Shown here one piece after another: positions 41,500-51,869 of a stretch of 64,000 nt of DNA. Both the position numbers and the translations under genes were made by a program. Source of the stretch: Bufo bufo (lineage: Eukaryota > Chordata > Amphibia > Anura > Bufonidae); assembly GCF_905171765.1 (NCBI RefSeq), contig NC_053389.1, positions 214,774,624 through 214,838,623 of the forward strand, written 5' to 3'. Under the pieces are notes generated by a model. That model made no database searches, had not been told where the DNA came from, and worked only from the letters and a program-made list of their open reading frames with translations. Numbering within the stretch: position 1 is the stretch's first letter; every line of letters starts with the position of its first letter.

Positions 41500-42860
41500 A
41501 CATCCTGTGTGGTACAATTGGAGCAGGACTTGCAGCCAGTCCCCGACAAATTGTGGGCAAAGAATAAAACTGATATTGGCAGATTGGATGTCACTCCTTT
41601 CATGGTACATTTAAAACCAGGATGTACACCACCCCAAGTCCGTCAGTATCTCTTGAGTCATTCACAAGAACAATCTGTGGTCACTCAGATTGACCAGTAT
41701 GTTCAAAATGGGGTCCTGGTAGTGACTAATTCTCCCGCCAACACCTCCCCTGTTTGCGGTCAAAAAGAAAGTAGTAAAATGCCAGCCTGTGACTTATAGG
41801 ATGGTGCATGACTGTCCCGAACACACACACCTTGTTGTCACAGGTCCCTCTGAGGGCATCGTGTTATACTGTGATTGACCTTGCAAATGTATTTTTCAGT
41901 GTCCCGATCCACGTGAAAATGTCAATATTTATTTGCATTCAAGGGTAAACAGTATACATGGACAGTATTGCCGCAGGGAGCTCAAAACTCACCCACCATG
42001 TATACTCAAGCCCTCCAATCAGTCCTGACAGGTTGGCGGGTTCCTGATCAGGTTGTTTTGTTACAATATGTTGATGATCTATTGTTATGTGCTCCTGACT
42101 ATGGCACTTGTAAAGATGCATCTCTGTCACTGTTGATTTTCCTGGCAGAAAATGGGTGTAAGTCTTCCAAAGACAAGCTGCAGTTTTGCCCATCCCGTGT
42201 CACTTACCTCGGTCAGTGTTTGTCAGAAGGTGCCCGGCACCTCACCGAGGAAAGAAAACAGGCTGTGAAGGACATTCCACTTCCTCAGGGGCCGAAGCCC
42301 CTCAGAATGTTTTTGGGACTGGTGTCCTATTGCAAACCTTGGATCCGGAATGCATCCATGTTGATGCAACCCCTTTATGACTGCTTGGCCTCTGACCCTT
42401 TTTCAATCAGCGGCCCTGCAGAGGATTCTTTTTACTCACTGAAATTGGCAATCCTGTCAGCACCGGCACTGGGCATACCAGACTATGACCATCCTTTTAA
42501 CCTGTTCTGCTCAGAACTGAGTGGCCATAGTACCTCAGTCCTGACCCAGAAATATGGGGACAGACAAAGGCCGATTGCCTATTTCTCTGCCAGATTAGAT
42601 CCAGTCTTACGTGGTGCCCCCTCGTGTGTCAGGGCAGTCGCGGCAGTGCAGGCAATGAAATTAATGAGCAGCTGTGAAGACATGGCAGTTTCTGTGTATA
42701 GATCACCCACACGCACCACCTTCCCCACAATTTCCAGTTTAGCAATCAGTTTGAGTTTCAGGAAGTGCGGGGGGTGGGGGGATGGAAACATACAGTTGTG
42801 CATACACACAGGACATACTCACAAAAGTGCAACCAAAATATATTTTTATGGCTAGAGAAC
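41500..42860 (+). pseudogene. pol: Retroviral reverse transcriptase domain
   Basis: The N-terminal approach includes VPDKLWAKNKTDIGRL and VNTSP-like NSPANTSPV (41540-41760). A frame shift follows, and the finger region is damaged (YRMVHDCPEHTH, a TGA within the viDLAN-like segment near 41875, another shift near 41945). The frame recovers at YTWTVLPQGAQNSPTMYTQA. The catalytic motif is QYVDDLLL (YVDD at 42067-42078). The thumb and connection follow (FLGLVSYCKPWIRNAS, PIAYFSARLDPV). The region ends in a shift near 42700-42780. Two of the three catalytic aspartates (YVDD) are visible; the first lies in the damaged part. Confidence 0.9.
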
Positions 42861-42929
42861 TCAGACTCCAATGTGCACTCCTCATTACTTTCAAAAGCTG
42901 TACTACTCTGAATCCTGCTACTTTGTTAC

Positions 42930-43610
42930 CAATTACAGATTCAAAAATGGGGAAGGGTAGCACAGATAGTCTTTTGTCTGATTTAGCTGAAAATGCTCCT
43001 CATGATTGTATACAGTTGATGCAACAAGAAACTTCTGGATTTTCTCATGAAAAACCTCTTGATAATCCTGATTTTGAGTTTTTTGTAGATGGCAGCAGAT
43101 ACATGGGTGAGGATGGCCAATTTCATACTGGATATGCAGTGGTAACGCAACATGAGGTAGTACTGGCTGAACCACTCCCTCCTCACATGTCAGCACAGGA
43201 GGCTGAGTTGAAGGCAATCTCTGAAGCATGTAAAATGGCACAAGGTAAACAAGCAAATATTTGTACAGACTCCAGGTACGGGTTTGGTATTACACATGAT
43301 TATGGCCCTATTTGGAGTGCCAGAGACTTCCTTACCTCTGTAGGTCAACCTATAAAGAACAAAGACTCAGTGTTTGAACTAATGAACTCACTACTGCTTC
43401 CAGAGGAAGTAGCCATTGTCAAGGTTAAGGCACACACCAGACAACAAACACGTGAGGCTAGGGGCAACAACAGGGTAGATGGGGCTGCAAAAGAGGCAGC
43501 AGTGAAGCCTTGGAAACCAGAGGTAATCTCTGTCGGCCTCCTGGAGCCTCACCACATGTCTGAAGATGTGATGATTAAACTGTCTACACAGGCAGATGAA
43601 GGAGAAAATA
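42930..43610 (+). pseudogene. pol: Retroviral RNase H domain
   Basis: All four acidic positions are present: D in FFVDGSRYMG (43088), E in AQEAELKAI (43205), D in CTDSRYGFG (43268) and D in NNRVDGAAKEAA (43478). The stretch is open for over 200 codons, the best-preserved part of pol. It belongs to the gamma/epsilon-like arrangement, where RNase H follows a tether after reverse transcriptase. Confidence 0.9.
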
Positions 43611-44600
43611 GCTCCTGGACTCAGAGAGGAGCAGTGCCGAATGGGCAGGGACTCTGGGAAATTTCAGGAAAAATATGCCTACCCAGAGCCATCTATCCTA
43701 TATGGCACAGGAGGCCCATGGGCCCACACACCAAGCAAAGGGTCCTATGGTGAGCACGGTACTGAAGAGATGGGTTGCACCTGGTTTCTCCACTATTGCC
43801 AGTAGATTTGTACAAGGCTGTATGATCTGTGCTCTAAACAACCCCGGACAGGTAGTTAAGACACCTGAGAAACATACACCTAGGCCATTTTACCCATTTT
43901 GGAGACTGTAAATAGACTATATACAGTTACCAAAGATAGGAACATACGAATATGTGCTTGTGTGCGTTGATCTCTTTTCAGGATGGCCAGAGGCTTACCC
44001 TATATCTACTGAAAATTCCAAGAATACTGCAAAGAAGCTGGTCAGTGAACTTGTGTGCAGGTATGGAGTCCCTGAAGTGATAGAATCAGACAGAGGAAGC
44101 CATTTCACAGGGGAGGTGATGGGAGCCTTGGGGGTCACTCAGGCCTTTACCCACGGCCTATCCAGCGGCCGTGTGGAAAGACTTAACGGCACTATTAAAA
44201 ATCCAGTAGTCTATGAAGGAGACAGGGAAGCCCTGGACTGAGTGCCTCCCCCTTGCCCTGTATTCCATCCGCACCTCCCCAGGGAAAAGGTCTGGCCTAT
44301 CCCCATATGAAATCTTGTTTAGTTCTGTACCCAAACTGGGGCTGTATTTTCCTCAACAGTTGCAGCTCCAGACTGACAGCATGGTCAGTTACATGAAGGC
44401 CCTCACACGCAGGTTGGAGCACAATCATGAACATGTGTTTGCTTCCATTCCAGATCAAGACTCAGTGGAAAGGACGCACCCCCTGGTGCCTGGTGATTGG
44501 TTGTCATAAAAAGGCACGTGAGAAAGACATTTGAGCCCAGATTTGAGGAAAACCCAACTGGATACACGCTTCTCACTGCAAGAAAGTCTTGGAACCACAG
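43611..44600 (+). pseudogene. pol: Retroviral integrase
   Basis: The N-terminal HHCC zinc domain is seen as AHGPTHQAK and CMICALNN (CxxC 43819-43830) after a frame shift near 43690. A TAA at 43909-43911 precedes the core. Catalytic residues are D (ATAGAC, 43915), D in ESDRGSHFTGE (44089) and E in SSGRVERLNG (44176). Only 28 residues separate the last two instead of the usual 35, because the tract before SSGRVE is shortened. A shift near 44210 leads to ETGKPWTECLPLALYSIRTS. The C-terminus retains VPGDWL and, in another frame, RKTFEPRFEENPTGYTLL (about 44520-44580). Confidence 0.9.
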
Positions 44601-44601
44601 G

Positions 44602-44992
44602 ATGAAGGTCCTTCTGTTGGCAGTGGCTCTGACCTTGAGCGTGTCACCAGTGCTTCATCCACTGAATGATGAATAGCACAATGCTTTGATACAGCACCAT
44701 TAGTTGCTCTTTGGAGGACTGAATGATCTGTGGTACTGTTTCCCACCCTGGAAGGGATCCCAAAGAACAGAATGGGATTAGCTTGTTTTGAAGTACTTCT
44801 GGGTGGTGACAGTCCACAGCTGTCTCAAAGATGAAGGTTCCATCTTGAATATTTGTATCACTGCTTGTTATTATAATATTGCTTGTAATAGTGGTATTTT
44901 GTATTCTGCCATGTAATAAAAGACTGCAGACAGAAGTAACTTTTTACCAATTCCATATCGAGACAATGGATGAGCTTGGAACCCTGGTTTAA
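44602..44992 (+). pseudogene. env: Envelope gene remnant: signal peptide and membrane anchor only
   Basis: At 44602 a 24-codon frame begins with a hydrophobic signal-peptide-like stretch (MKVLLLAVALTLSVSPVL) and stops at 44674-44676. At 44849-44992 another frame encodes about 17 hydrophobic residues (a transmembrane anchor, IFVSLLVIIILLVIVVF), then a Cys/Lys segment and a cytoplasmic tail of about 28 residues, ending TAA. Everything that would form the surface subunit, cleavage site, fusion peptide and ectodomain is absent, a deletion of over 1 kb. Position between integrase and the polypurine tract supports the call. Confidence 0.7.
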
Positions 44993-45088
44993 CTAAACTT
45001 TGCATGGCTGCCGGCAGATGTACATTTCATCCATGAGGTGAAACATCTGGGGTACGTCTGGCCAGATCTTACAAGCTCACCATTTTCT

Positions 45089-45100
45089 CAAATGGGGGCA
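45089..45100 (+). promoter_or_regulatory. Polypurine tract
   Basis: CAAATGGGGGCA lies directly before the 3' LTR, the expected plus-strand primer site. Confidence 0.8.
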
Positions 45101-45544
45101 TGTGAGGGATGGGACTGCATCTTGGTGTCTGCAGCAAGCATTTTACATTATATGACCTCTCTTTGCATGTCAAAGTTTCTGCAGGAAGTAACTTAGCCCC
45201 CACCTTTGCTATTTTCAATAGATAGAAACCGCTAGCTCTAACGGTTATTTCCTGTATTCTGAATTGTATGCGTCTTCGGTTAATTCACATTTATATTCTC
45301 TGTTTCTATAAGCACATATATGTACAAATATGGTCATGACCTTCATGAGATGTGTGTGGGTGGCTTTTCCACCCCCTTCCTTGCCAAGAGAGTATATGAT
45401 AAGCATTTTGTTTGAATAAAGAGAGACTTGTTTGATCACTGAGTGTCGGTCAATCAATTCTAAATGGGTACCCATTACTAAATCTATGGGCAATGATGAT
45501 TTGGAACTCAGCATAAATAAGAGTAAGGGGTCTTTGCCCCCACA
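45101..45544 (+). repeat. 3' LTR
   Basis: 444 bases, TGTGAGGGAT to CCCCCACA. AATAAA (45415-45420) is the polyadenylation signal. It is nearly identical to the two halves of the 5' LTR apart from small indels, so the provirus is not extremely old. Confidence 0.95.
45415..45420 (+). terminator. LTR polyadenylation signal
   Basis: AATAAA followed by AGAGAGACTTGTTTGATCAC in the 3' LTR. It would mark the R region. Confidence 0.7.
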
Positions 45545-45669
45545 ATCATGCCCCAAATTCAACAGACCTCTGTCTGCCCATAAACCCCACCTTACCCCTT
45601 CTTCCCCTAAATGCAGACCTCAGACCAGGAAAAATATACTTTCTCCCCCTTAGTAGGTACCAGAGCAAC

Positions 45670-45936
45670 CAGGCTCGGACTGGCCCACAGGGGTACAGGG
45701 GAATCCCCCGGTGGGCCCCTGAGCAAGGTGGGCCCCTAGCCCCCCACCCCTTGCACACTTGGCACATAACATTACACTTGTTGCACTACATACACATATT
45801 CTGTGTACAGCTCCTCCACCAGCCGATGTTCACATAAAAATCTTGTTAGATTATTTATTATATTTGAATGTATCCATACTGTGGGCCCCCAAAATAAATT
45901 TTACTGGTGGGCCCTAGGCAGCCCAGTCCGACACTG
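45670..45936. mobile_element. hAT-type MITE, GTCGGACTGG ends
   Basis: The ends are CAGGCTCGGACTGGCCC and GGGC.GCCCAGTCCGACACTG. The flanks AGAGCAAC (45662-45669) and AGAGTGAC (45937-45944) match at six of eight positions, a decayed 8-bp duplication. The terminal repeats share CGGACTGG with 48546-48904. Confidence 0.75.
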
Positions 45937-45949
45937 AGAGTGACCACTC

Positions 45950-46444
45950 TGGCAATTCCTGCAGTGTAGCACTGTGTTCTGGTGCCAGCGTAGCACTATG
46001 TCCTGACATCGCACACAACGTCAAGTAATCCAGTGTGTCTACGTGCTCTTTGTCCTGATGCTGTATGCTATTAGGACCTAGGCAGCGCTAGCACCTGCAG
46101 AAAAAGATCAGGGAGCAGTAAGTAAAGTGCATACTCGCCGCACCCCGGGCCTCCTGTCCTCTAATTCTGTAATGAGCACTTCCACAATGGAAGCACTCAT
46201 TTGCTACTAGTGCCTGCTCTGCACCCCCGTACACAGTCAGCATCTGTGCCTTTTAAGGAGGCCACTTTTGTAACTCCAAAAAGGAGGACATCACACCCCA
46301 AAAAGAGGACATCATACCTGAGACAGTGGGTGACAATATAACACATAGAATGGAAACCATAATCCATATAACAGCATAAGCTAAAATACACCAGAAATCT
46401 ATAAGATAAATAATTGCTTTACTCCCCAAACTTGGTGATACTTA
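45950..46444. other. No gene recognised
   Basis: Unassigned. Short direct repeats CAAAAAGGAGGACATCA and AAAAAGAGGACATCA occur at 46277-46316. Confidence 0.4.
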
Positions 46445-46740
46445 ATGCCTCCCCTTGCTGCCTCCAAGAGTTTGTATTGAACATTACAGGGTAGAGGTAT
46501 ATGAGAAGAGAACTACAACTCCCCGGATCTGCAAGCCATTAGTATGTGATATTAAAGAACATTACAGTGAGGAGTCATAGAAGGATATAACTACAACTCC
46601 CACCGTGTCCAGAATGTTATGCGATATCAAAGGACATTACAGTGTAGAGGTATAAGAGAAGAGATTTACAACTCCCAGCATTTCCCTGGCTCATACTGAA
46701 TCCATGCTTCACATGATGTCCTCACAGGTCCTTCATACCA
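46445..46740. repeat. Tandem ACTACAACTCCC repeat
   Basis: Three copies of a unit of about 85 bases (ACATTACAG.GTAGAGGTAT, AAGAGA.CTACAACTCCC, then ATATTAAAG) at about 46480, 46560 and 46630. Confidence 0.75.
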
Positions 46741-46865
46741 CCTCTCCCCTCCACTGCTGAGCTTTTCCCCAGCCTGCACTAATCACATGATGGTGACATC
46801 ACCACAAGTCATTTGCCTCTTGCATTGTATACAGTCTTTGCTGGCTATCCACCTTTTGGCTACAT

Positions 46866-47505
46866 TCACAGCAGGTTATGGTTGCAGTGTGCGCTTAGCA
46901 ATGCTGCTGAGTGTGTCAGCCACAGAAAAGGAGGACTCCCATACTTAACTGTTGTTGCTTTTGATGGTATTACAACTTGGATATTGCTGTATAATTCATC
47001 ACCAGCACATTGGTCTGAGGAGGATGGTCCAGATGATGATCCTTCTGAGGTTGCTGTTGATGTTATGGAGGAAGGAATGCTGTTGTATCTTATGTTATCC
47101 TCCTGACTGATATTGAACTGTTTCTTCGACTTCTTCTGTGCTTTTTTCCTCCTATTGATTCTCTTCATCCCAACTTCCTCCACTTCAGAGTCCTCCTCCA
47201 CACTCCCTTGTCCTTCCTTTTTGTTATCTTCATCCTCCTCAGTGTCTTCATCCACACTCTCTTCTCATTCCTCTTCATTGTCGTACCTCAGTATTTTCAT
47301 CCACACTCTTTTCTCCTTCCTCAATGTCAGACCTTTCCCCAATAGTCTCCTGGTCTTCCTCCATATGTTCTTCCTGATTTTCTTCCCTGTTACTCCTCTG
47401 CCTATTCAAGCTTCTTGACCTCCTCATTTAGATTTTCACACAGCTGGCTTGCTATCATATGTGTAGGTGTGGGTTCCTTTTCTTCCCATGGCCAAGTAAG
47501 GTATT
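46866..47505 (-). pseudogene. Unidentified acidic, lysine-rich coding relic
   Basis: The minus strand has a 130-codon ORF (47255-46866) starting MDEDTEEDEDNKKEGQG, with a basic nuclear-localisation-like tract (MKRINRRKKAQKKSKKQ) and a serine-rich tail. Upstream on the same strand more protein-like sequence appears, separated by stops or shifts: KYLTWPWEEKEPTPTHMIAS and EEHMEEDQETIGERSDIEEG (47280-47505). I do not recognise the protein. The composition suggests a nuclear protein or a retrocopy of one; acidic low-complexity DNA can also give this by chance. No intron sites or poly-A tail were identified. Confidence 0.35.
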
Positions 47506-48065
47506 TCCTGCTAGCTTTATGGTTGGTCTGCATGATGGGCTAAGGATCGAAATTAGAAATATGAAATGTTTCATTTCTAGAGGGGTAGCACTGCGGGAAA
47601 ATTGAAGACTTGCTGCTGGTTCTCCAATAGATCACAACTAGGTCCCAGTATAATACTGCACACTCAAATACAGCAAATCATGTATTTTTACAATTCCCGT
47701 AATCATCCATCAATGGGATCTGATAGGTACTGGAATATTTCAGTTTCTAGACTATTAGATGCTGTATTAAGAGAAACTTACTGCCTTTTCAGATTAGTTT
47801 AAATGCATAGTTCAGATACATTTTTCACAGTCAAACCTTTTTACCAAAAAGCCTCAGTTGAAATGGGTCCAAATCTAAAAATGCATGGAGGTAATGCCCT
47901 AAAGAAAACAGAATACAGTGTTCACTTATCAGGACTAGACATTAGGACAAGAGGTCAATTTACATTGAGCCACTGACCTCCAGAGGACTGCTATCCGCCA
48001 CCATCCTGTACCTGACCTGCACTGTAGAATCATAGAACAAACTGTTAACTCAAAAAAGAGGCTTG
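47506..48065. other. No gene recognised
   Basis: I see neither repeat boundaries nor domain-bearing ORFs here. Confidence 0.4.
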
Positions 48066-48433
48066 AAGGGGTTGTCCAAGTTAAATAAAAACTTGGGCAG
48101 CCCCTTTGAAGGGTCTTAAATTAACAAAAAAAATCCCCTTTTCTCCACCATTTCTTCCAGCACTGCATACAGTCCTCCCTGCTGCTGACGTCACCTTCCT
48201 GGCAGTGATGATGTTCCTGGTGACGCACACTGGTCACCATGTGGCCAATCACTGGCTGTAGCAGTCCAGTGATTGGCCAGTGATTGGTTACAGTGGTGAC
48301 CTGTGTGCAAGGAATGTCAGCAGCCAAGAAAAAAAATAGCAGTGGGAAGGACTGGAGCTCATCACTGGAAGAAGCAGGGCAGAAAAGAGGCTGCCCAAAT
48401 GTTAACTCAGACAACTTGTGTAAGTCCCCTTTA
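48066..48433. repeat. Foldback repeat
   Basis: AAGGGGTTGTCCAAGTTAAA and GGGCAGCCCC on the left pair imperfectly with GGCTGCCC and GTTAACTCAGACAACTT on the right. An inner palindrome is built from GTCACCATGTGGCCAATCAC and GATTGGTTACAGTGGTGAC. It is likely an old TTAA-type MITE. Confidence 0.6.
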
Positions 48434-48545
48434 CACAATCCGACTTTGTAAGAAAATATCAGGAACAAGCCTTTCATTCCCAATAACTACCTGCTCGTCA
48501 AAGTAGGTGAGAGCTGCATCTATACGCAGCAATCATCACCTCAGT

Positions 48546-48904
48546 CAGGGGCAGATTGGCCATAGACCCTACAGGTAAATTTCCCAGTGGGACGATGCCC
48601 AGGGGACTGCCCGAGCCCTCCTCATGGCCACCAGTCAGGTACATAATGATCGGATCCTCTCAACATTAAATACTTGTTGTCCTCAGGATAGTAATACAGT
48701 TAAATACTGTGATGGGGAGGCAGTATTTTGTGCGGCACTATGGAATTTGGTTCTTTTGGGACTGTATTTTGTGATACATTAAGGTGTTGCTGGCACTGAC
48801 TACTTCTGTTGTCCCTGCCTTCTGTCAATTTGAACCTACCTACAACATGGGGCCATTTTTAGTTTTTTTTTTCAGGGCCACTTTAAGTTCCCAGTCCGCC
48901 CCTG
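48546..48904. mobile_element. hAT-type MITE with perfect 8-bp TSD
   Basis: The ends are CAGGGGCAGATTGGCC and AGTCCGCCCCTG. ACCTCAGT is on both sides (48538-48545 and 48905-48912). The CAGGGGCGGA-type terminus and 8-bp duplication are classic hAT. Non-coding. Confidence 0.92.
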
Positions 48905-48989
48905 ACCTCAGTATAGGGTAGAGGAACCATGAGGACACTTTTTCTCCAGAATGAAGCAATATATTGCTAAATGAAAAGTATCATTTAGA

Positions 48990-49465
48990 TGAGCTGGCCC
49001 TTCAAGGCCCTGCAAGGCATTGTGCCTGGTTTATCAGCCAGATGGGCAGACGTCAGACTTTAGGCCAGACAGCCTGATTTCCTGGCTCCCTGTCCTCCGT
49101 CTGCTGCAAGGCCTGGATGGACATTTGGGTGTCCTTCTTCTATGTGTCTCCACACCCAGACAGCACCATTTTACAGTGGGAGCATTTGCTACAGCTACAG
49201 ACTGACAGACCGAGGCTTTCGCTTACCCTCAGTAAGTCGCTAGAGCTGACTGACATGTCTCTCTGTGACTGACTGAAGGTGAGAGAAGCACTCCAGGCCC
49301 ACACGCAGCTCACATTAAGGTCTCCCCCTATTTTTTTTTCTCTTGCTGGGCACCGTTACTGAAGAGGGGGCGTGGCTCAGCAGAGTTGGGGGCACGGCTT
49401 AATGGGGTTGGGGCATGGCCTAGGATATCCTCCATTTTGTGGTTAAGCAAGTGGCCACCCTATTT
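48990..49465. mobile_element. Relic MITE related to 51079-51470
   Basis: It contains GGCCAGACAGCCTGATTTCC, CTCCGTCTGCTGCAAGGCC and GGGCGTGGC and ends AAGTGGCCACCCTA. These are reverse-complement counterparts of the TIR and subterminal sequence at 51079-51470. The left end is decayed. Confidence 0.55.
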
Positions 49466-49499
49466 ATCAATTTCCTGGTGACAGACTTCCATTGAGGCT

Positions 49500-50340
49500 A
49501 CAGTGATTTTTTTCGCATCTCTGCATTTCAAAGGCCATAACTTTTCCACTTTTCCATCAACAAAGCCATACATAGCAATTGTTGTTTGTGGGACAAGTCG
49601 TATTTTTTTATGTCATAATTGTACGGTCCTTCTAATGTATAACTTTCAATGTAAACATTTTTTTGGGTGCCAGTATGAAAAACATAATTCTGCTATTGTT
49701 TTTATTTTTTTATTTTTTTTATGTTCACTGTGCAATATAAAACACATATTCACTTTATACTATGAGTCAATAGGATTATTTAGATACCAAATTTATATAG
49801 TTTTTGTAATGCTTATTACTTAAAAAAAAAAAAGTTTTTTATTTTTTATTTATTGCTTTGTATTGCCATTTTATGACACCCATAACATTTTTATTGTTCT
49901 GCTGATGGAGGTTTGTGTGTTTGACTTCTGGAGTGTAAGCTATAGTTTGCGTTGATACTATTTTGGGATACATGTGGCCTTTTGATCATTTATCTTTCCA
50001 TTCTTTTGGAAGGCGAGATGACTAAAAACAGACAATCCTGACATCAGGGATTTTATTATGGCATTTACCATGTTTGATAAATGACACGATATTTTAATAT
50101 TTCAGACATTTTTGGGTGCGGAAATATCAATTATGTTTATCTTTTTATTTATTTATTTTAGATATTTTTGGTTTAGAAATATTTTAAAAAAACGTATTCA
50201 ATATTTTTTTATATTTTTTGTAGTCCCCCTAATGGACTCGAATCTATGATCGCTTGTATTATACACTTAACATCTCTATATTACAGTGTATTGGAATATT
50301 TACTGGCACTCTATTACATCCTTATAGAGTAAGGGTGAAA
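49500..50340. repeat. High-copy frog-type interspersed repeat relic
   Basis: GGCCATAACTTTTCCACTTT, CCATCAACAAAGCCATA and GGACAAGTCGTATTTTT are phrases shared with the repeat type nested at 36364-38566. T-rich, with no coding domain. Boundaries are uncertain. Confidence 0.5.
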
Positions 50341-50940
50341 TAGGTGCTACAACATGGCAGACCTTCAGAAGTCACCTGGCTGCCATGACAGCTACCTGGC
50401 ACCATGTTATTATATTCATGGGGTGCCAATCAAAGGACAGGGAGAGGGAGCTATTGACCATGGCATCTGCCAGGATTGCAGTTCATAATACTTTTTTTTT
50501 TTTCAACTGCTACCTAGGTACCTCCTTATGTCTACACCATGGGATGAGACCTCATGGAATCACAGCAGAGTGGAGGCGAGGATAAAAGTGGTGGTTGTCA
50601 TGAGAAGGGTAATAGTACTCACTGCTCACTATGGCAGTTCTACCTCTGGTACTCCTTGGGGCCATGCAGTGAATGGTGGGTGCACCCTTTCTTCCCTTGG
50701 GACACACCCTGGTACTGGGGCTCCTCCCTCATGGTAGTTGGTGTGCCCTTGATCGTAGATAGTTGGCAGAATGCAAGGCAGGAAGGAATACAGGAGCTGA
50801 CGGATGGTGAAGGCAATAAACAGGCCCAGTTTAGTGATAACAAAGAACAGTCTCTTTACTGAGGATTATGAGAGTTGAAGTACAAATAGCAGCAACATGC
50901 ACAGTTCTGAGGTATAACACAGAGCTTACTTTTCCCAATG
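50341..50940. repeat. Interspersed repeat shared with 61425-61970
   Basis: Bases 50571-50930 (GGCGAGGATAAAAGTGGTGG, GGGTGCACCCTTTCTTCCC, CTGGGGCTCCT, CAGGCCCAGTTTA, GAGCTTACTTTTCCC) recur in the same order at 61425-61970 and 63243-63262. The two copies define a repeat of at least 360 bp, perhaps an LTR. The family is not identified. Confidence 0.6.
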
Positions 50941-51078
50941 GCTCTCTAAACACTCTGCTATTTTCCATCATTAACTATGGCCATACAAGTCTCTCAAATA
51001 TGTGGTAGGCGCCAGAGGCTACAAATCATCCACATGCAGCAAAGACCAAGATTTAAAAATGTGGTAGGTGCTAGAGGC

Positions 51079-51471
51079 TTAGGGTGGCCACTTGCATCAC
51101 CCCCAAAAGCCAGATACTAGTCACGCCCCCTAATGCCACTAGGCCACACCCCAACCCTGCTATGCTACATCCTCTGTTGCCGGCAAAGGAAAAAAAAAGT
51201 ACTGGAATGCCTTCAGGTGAGCTGCACGGGGCCAGAATTCTTCTCTCATCCTCAGCCAGTCACAGAGTGACTGGTCTGCCAGCTCTACTGACTGACTGGG
51301 ATTGAGAGACGCCTGTCAGTAAGTCAGTTTGTTCCTGCAGATCATGCTCAGACAGCAAAATGCTGCTGTTTGAGTGTGAGCTGCTGAAAAGGAGGGCATC
51401 CCTGCGCCTGTCTAGGCCCTGCTCCAGACGGAGGACAGGGAGACAGAAAACCGGACTGTCTGGCCACCCAT
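51079..51471. mobile_element. MITE with GGGTGGCCAC ends
   Basis: AGGGTGGCCACTTGC at the left and GTCTGGCCACCC at the right. It contains AGCCAGTCACAGAGTGACTGG and GACAGCAAAATGCTGCTGTTTG palindromes. No clear target duplication and no ORF with a domain. Confidence 0.6.
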
Positions 51472-51867
51472 AAGAGCTACAAACCATTTACATACAGCAA
51501 AGTTCAATGTTACCTGTATCTTCGCTGTCCCTGCACATGCACTCATCTGGTCCTAGACAGTCTGTGGACATCTTTCCTGCTTTTTTTTTAGGTTTACTCT
51601 CCTGGTAAAGTTTCTTTGCTGTGGCAGCTTATCACTATTTCTTGGGGAAAGTCCTCTGTTTTTGCTATCAGCTTCTGCCAAGCTTACAAGCTGTTTATTC
51701 TTCCACAGTCTGAGCCAGAGTCTTTGGCTGATAGGTAGTGTCTAAACTCCATGTGCTGTAAGGACTATGTGACACCACAGGGTTATCTGACATTTGGAAG
51801 CCTCGATCCTAAACTCACCATCTGACAAATCTTAAACACCATGATTAGGGTTATTTATCATAATTTT
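51472..51867. other. No gene recognised
   Basis: Unassigned sequence up to the TA target of the next Tc1 copy. Confidence 0.4.
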
Positions 51868-51869
51868 TA

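Larger units (their letters stand above)
35660..45544 (+). mobile_element. Endogenous retrovirus, full provirus, inactivated
   Basis: It is bounded by LTRs beginning TGTGAGGGAT and ending CCCCACA, with ATCAT duplicated outside both ends (35655-35659 and 45545-45549). It contains a primer binding site, gag, protease, reverse transcriptase/RNase H, integrase, an env remnant and a polypurine tract, all on the plus strand. About 6.98 kb belong to the provirus; the rest is a Tc1 copy in the 5' LTR. The gag stop codon is in frame with protease, as in gamma- and epsilonretroviruses. Multiple frameshifts and stops make it non-functional. Confidence 0.95.

Noticed and set aside
42933..43256. Minus-strand ORF of 107 codons
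   Set aside because: Antisense shadow of the RNase H region, which carries all four catalytic acids on the plus strand.
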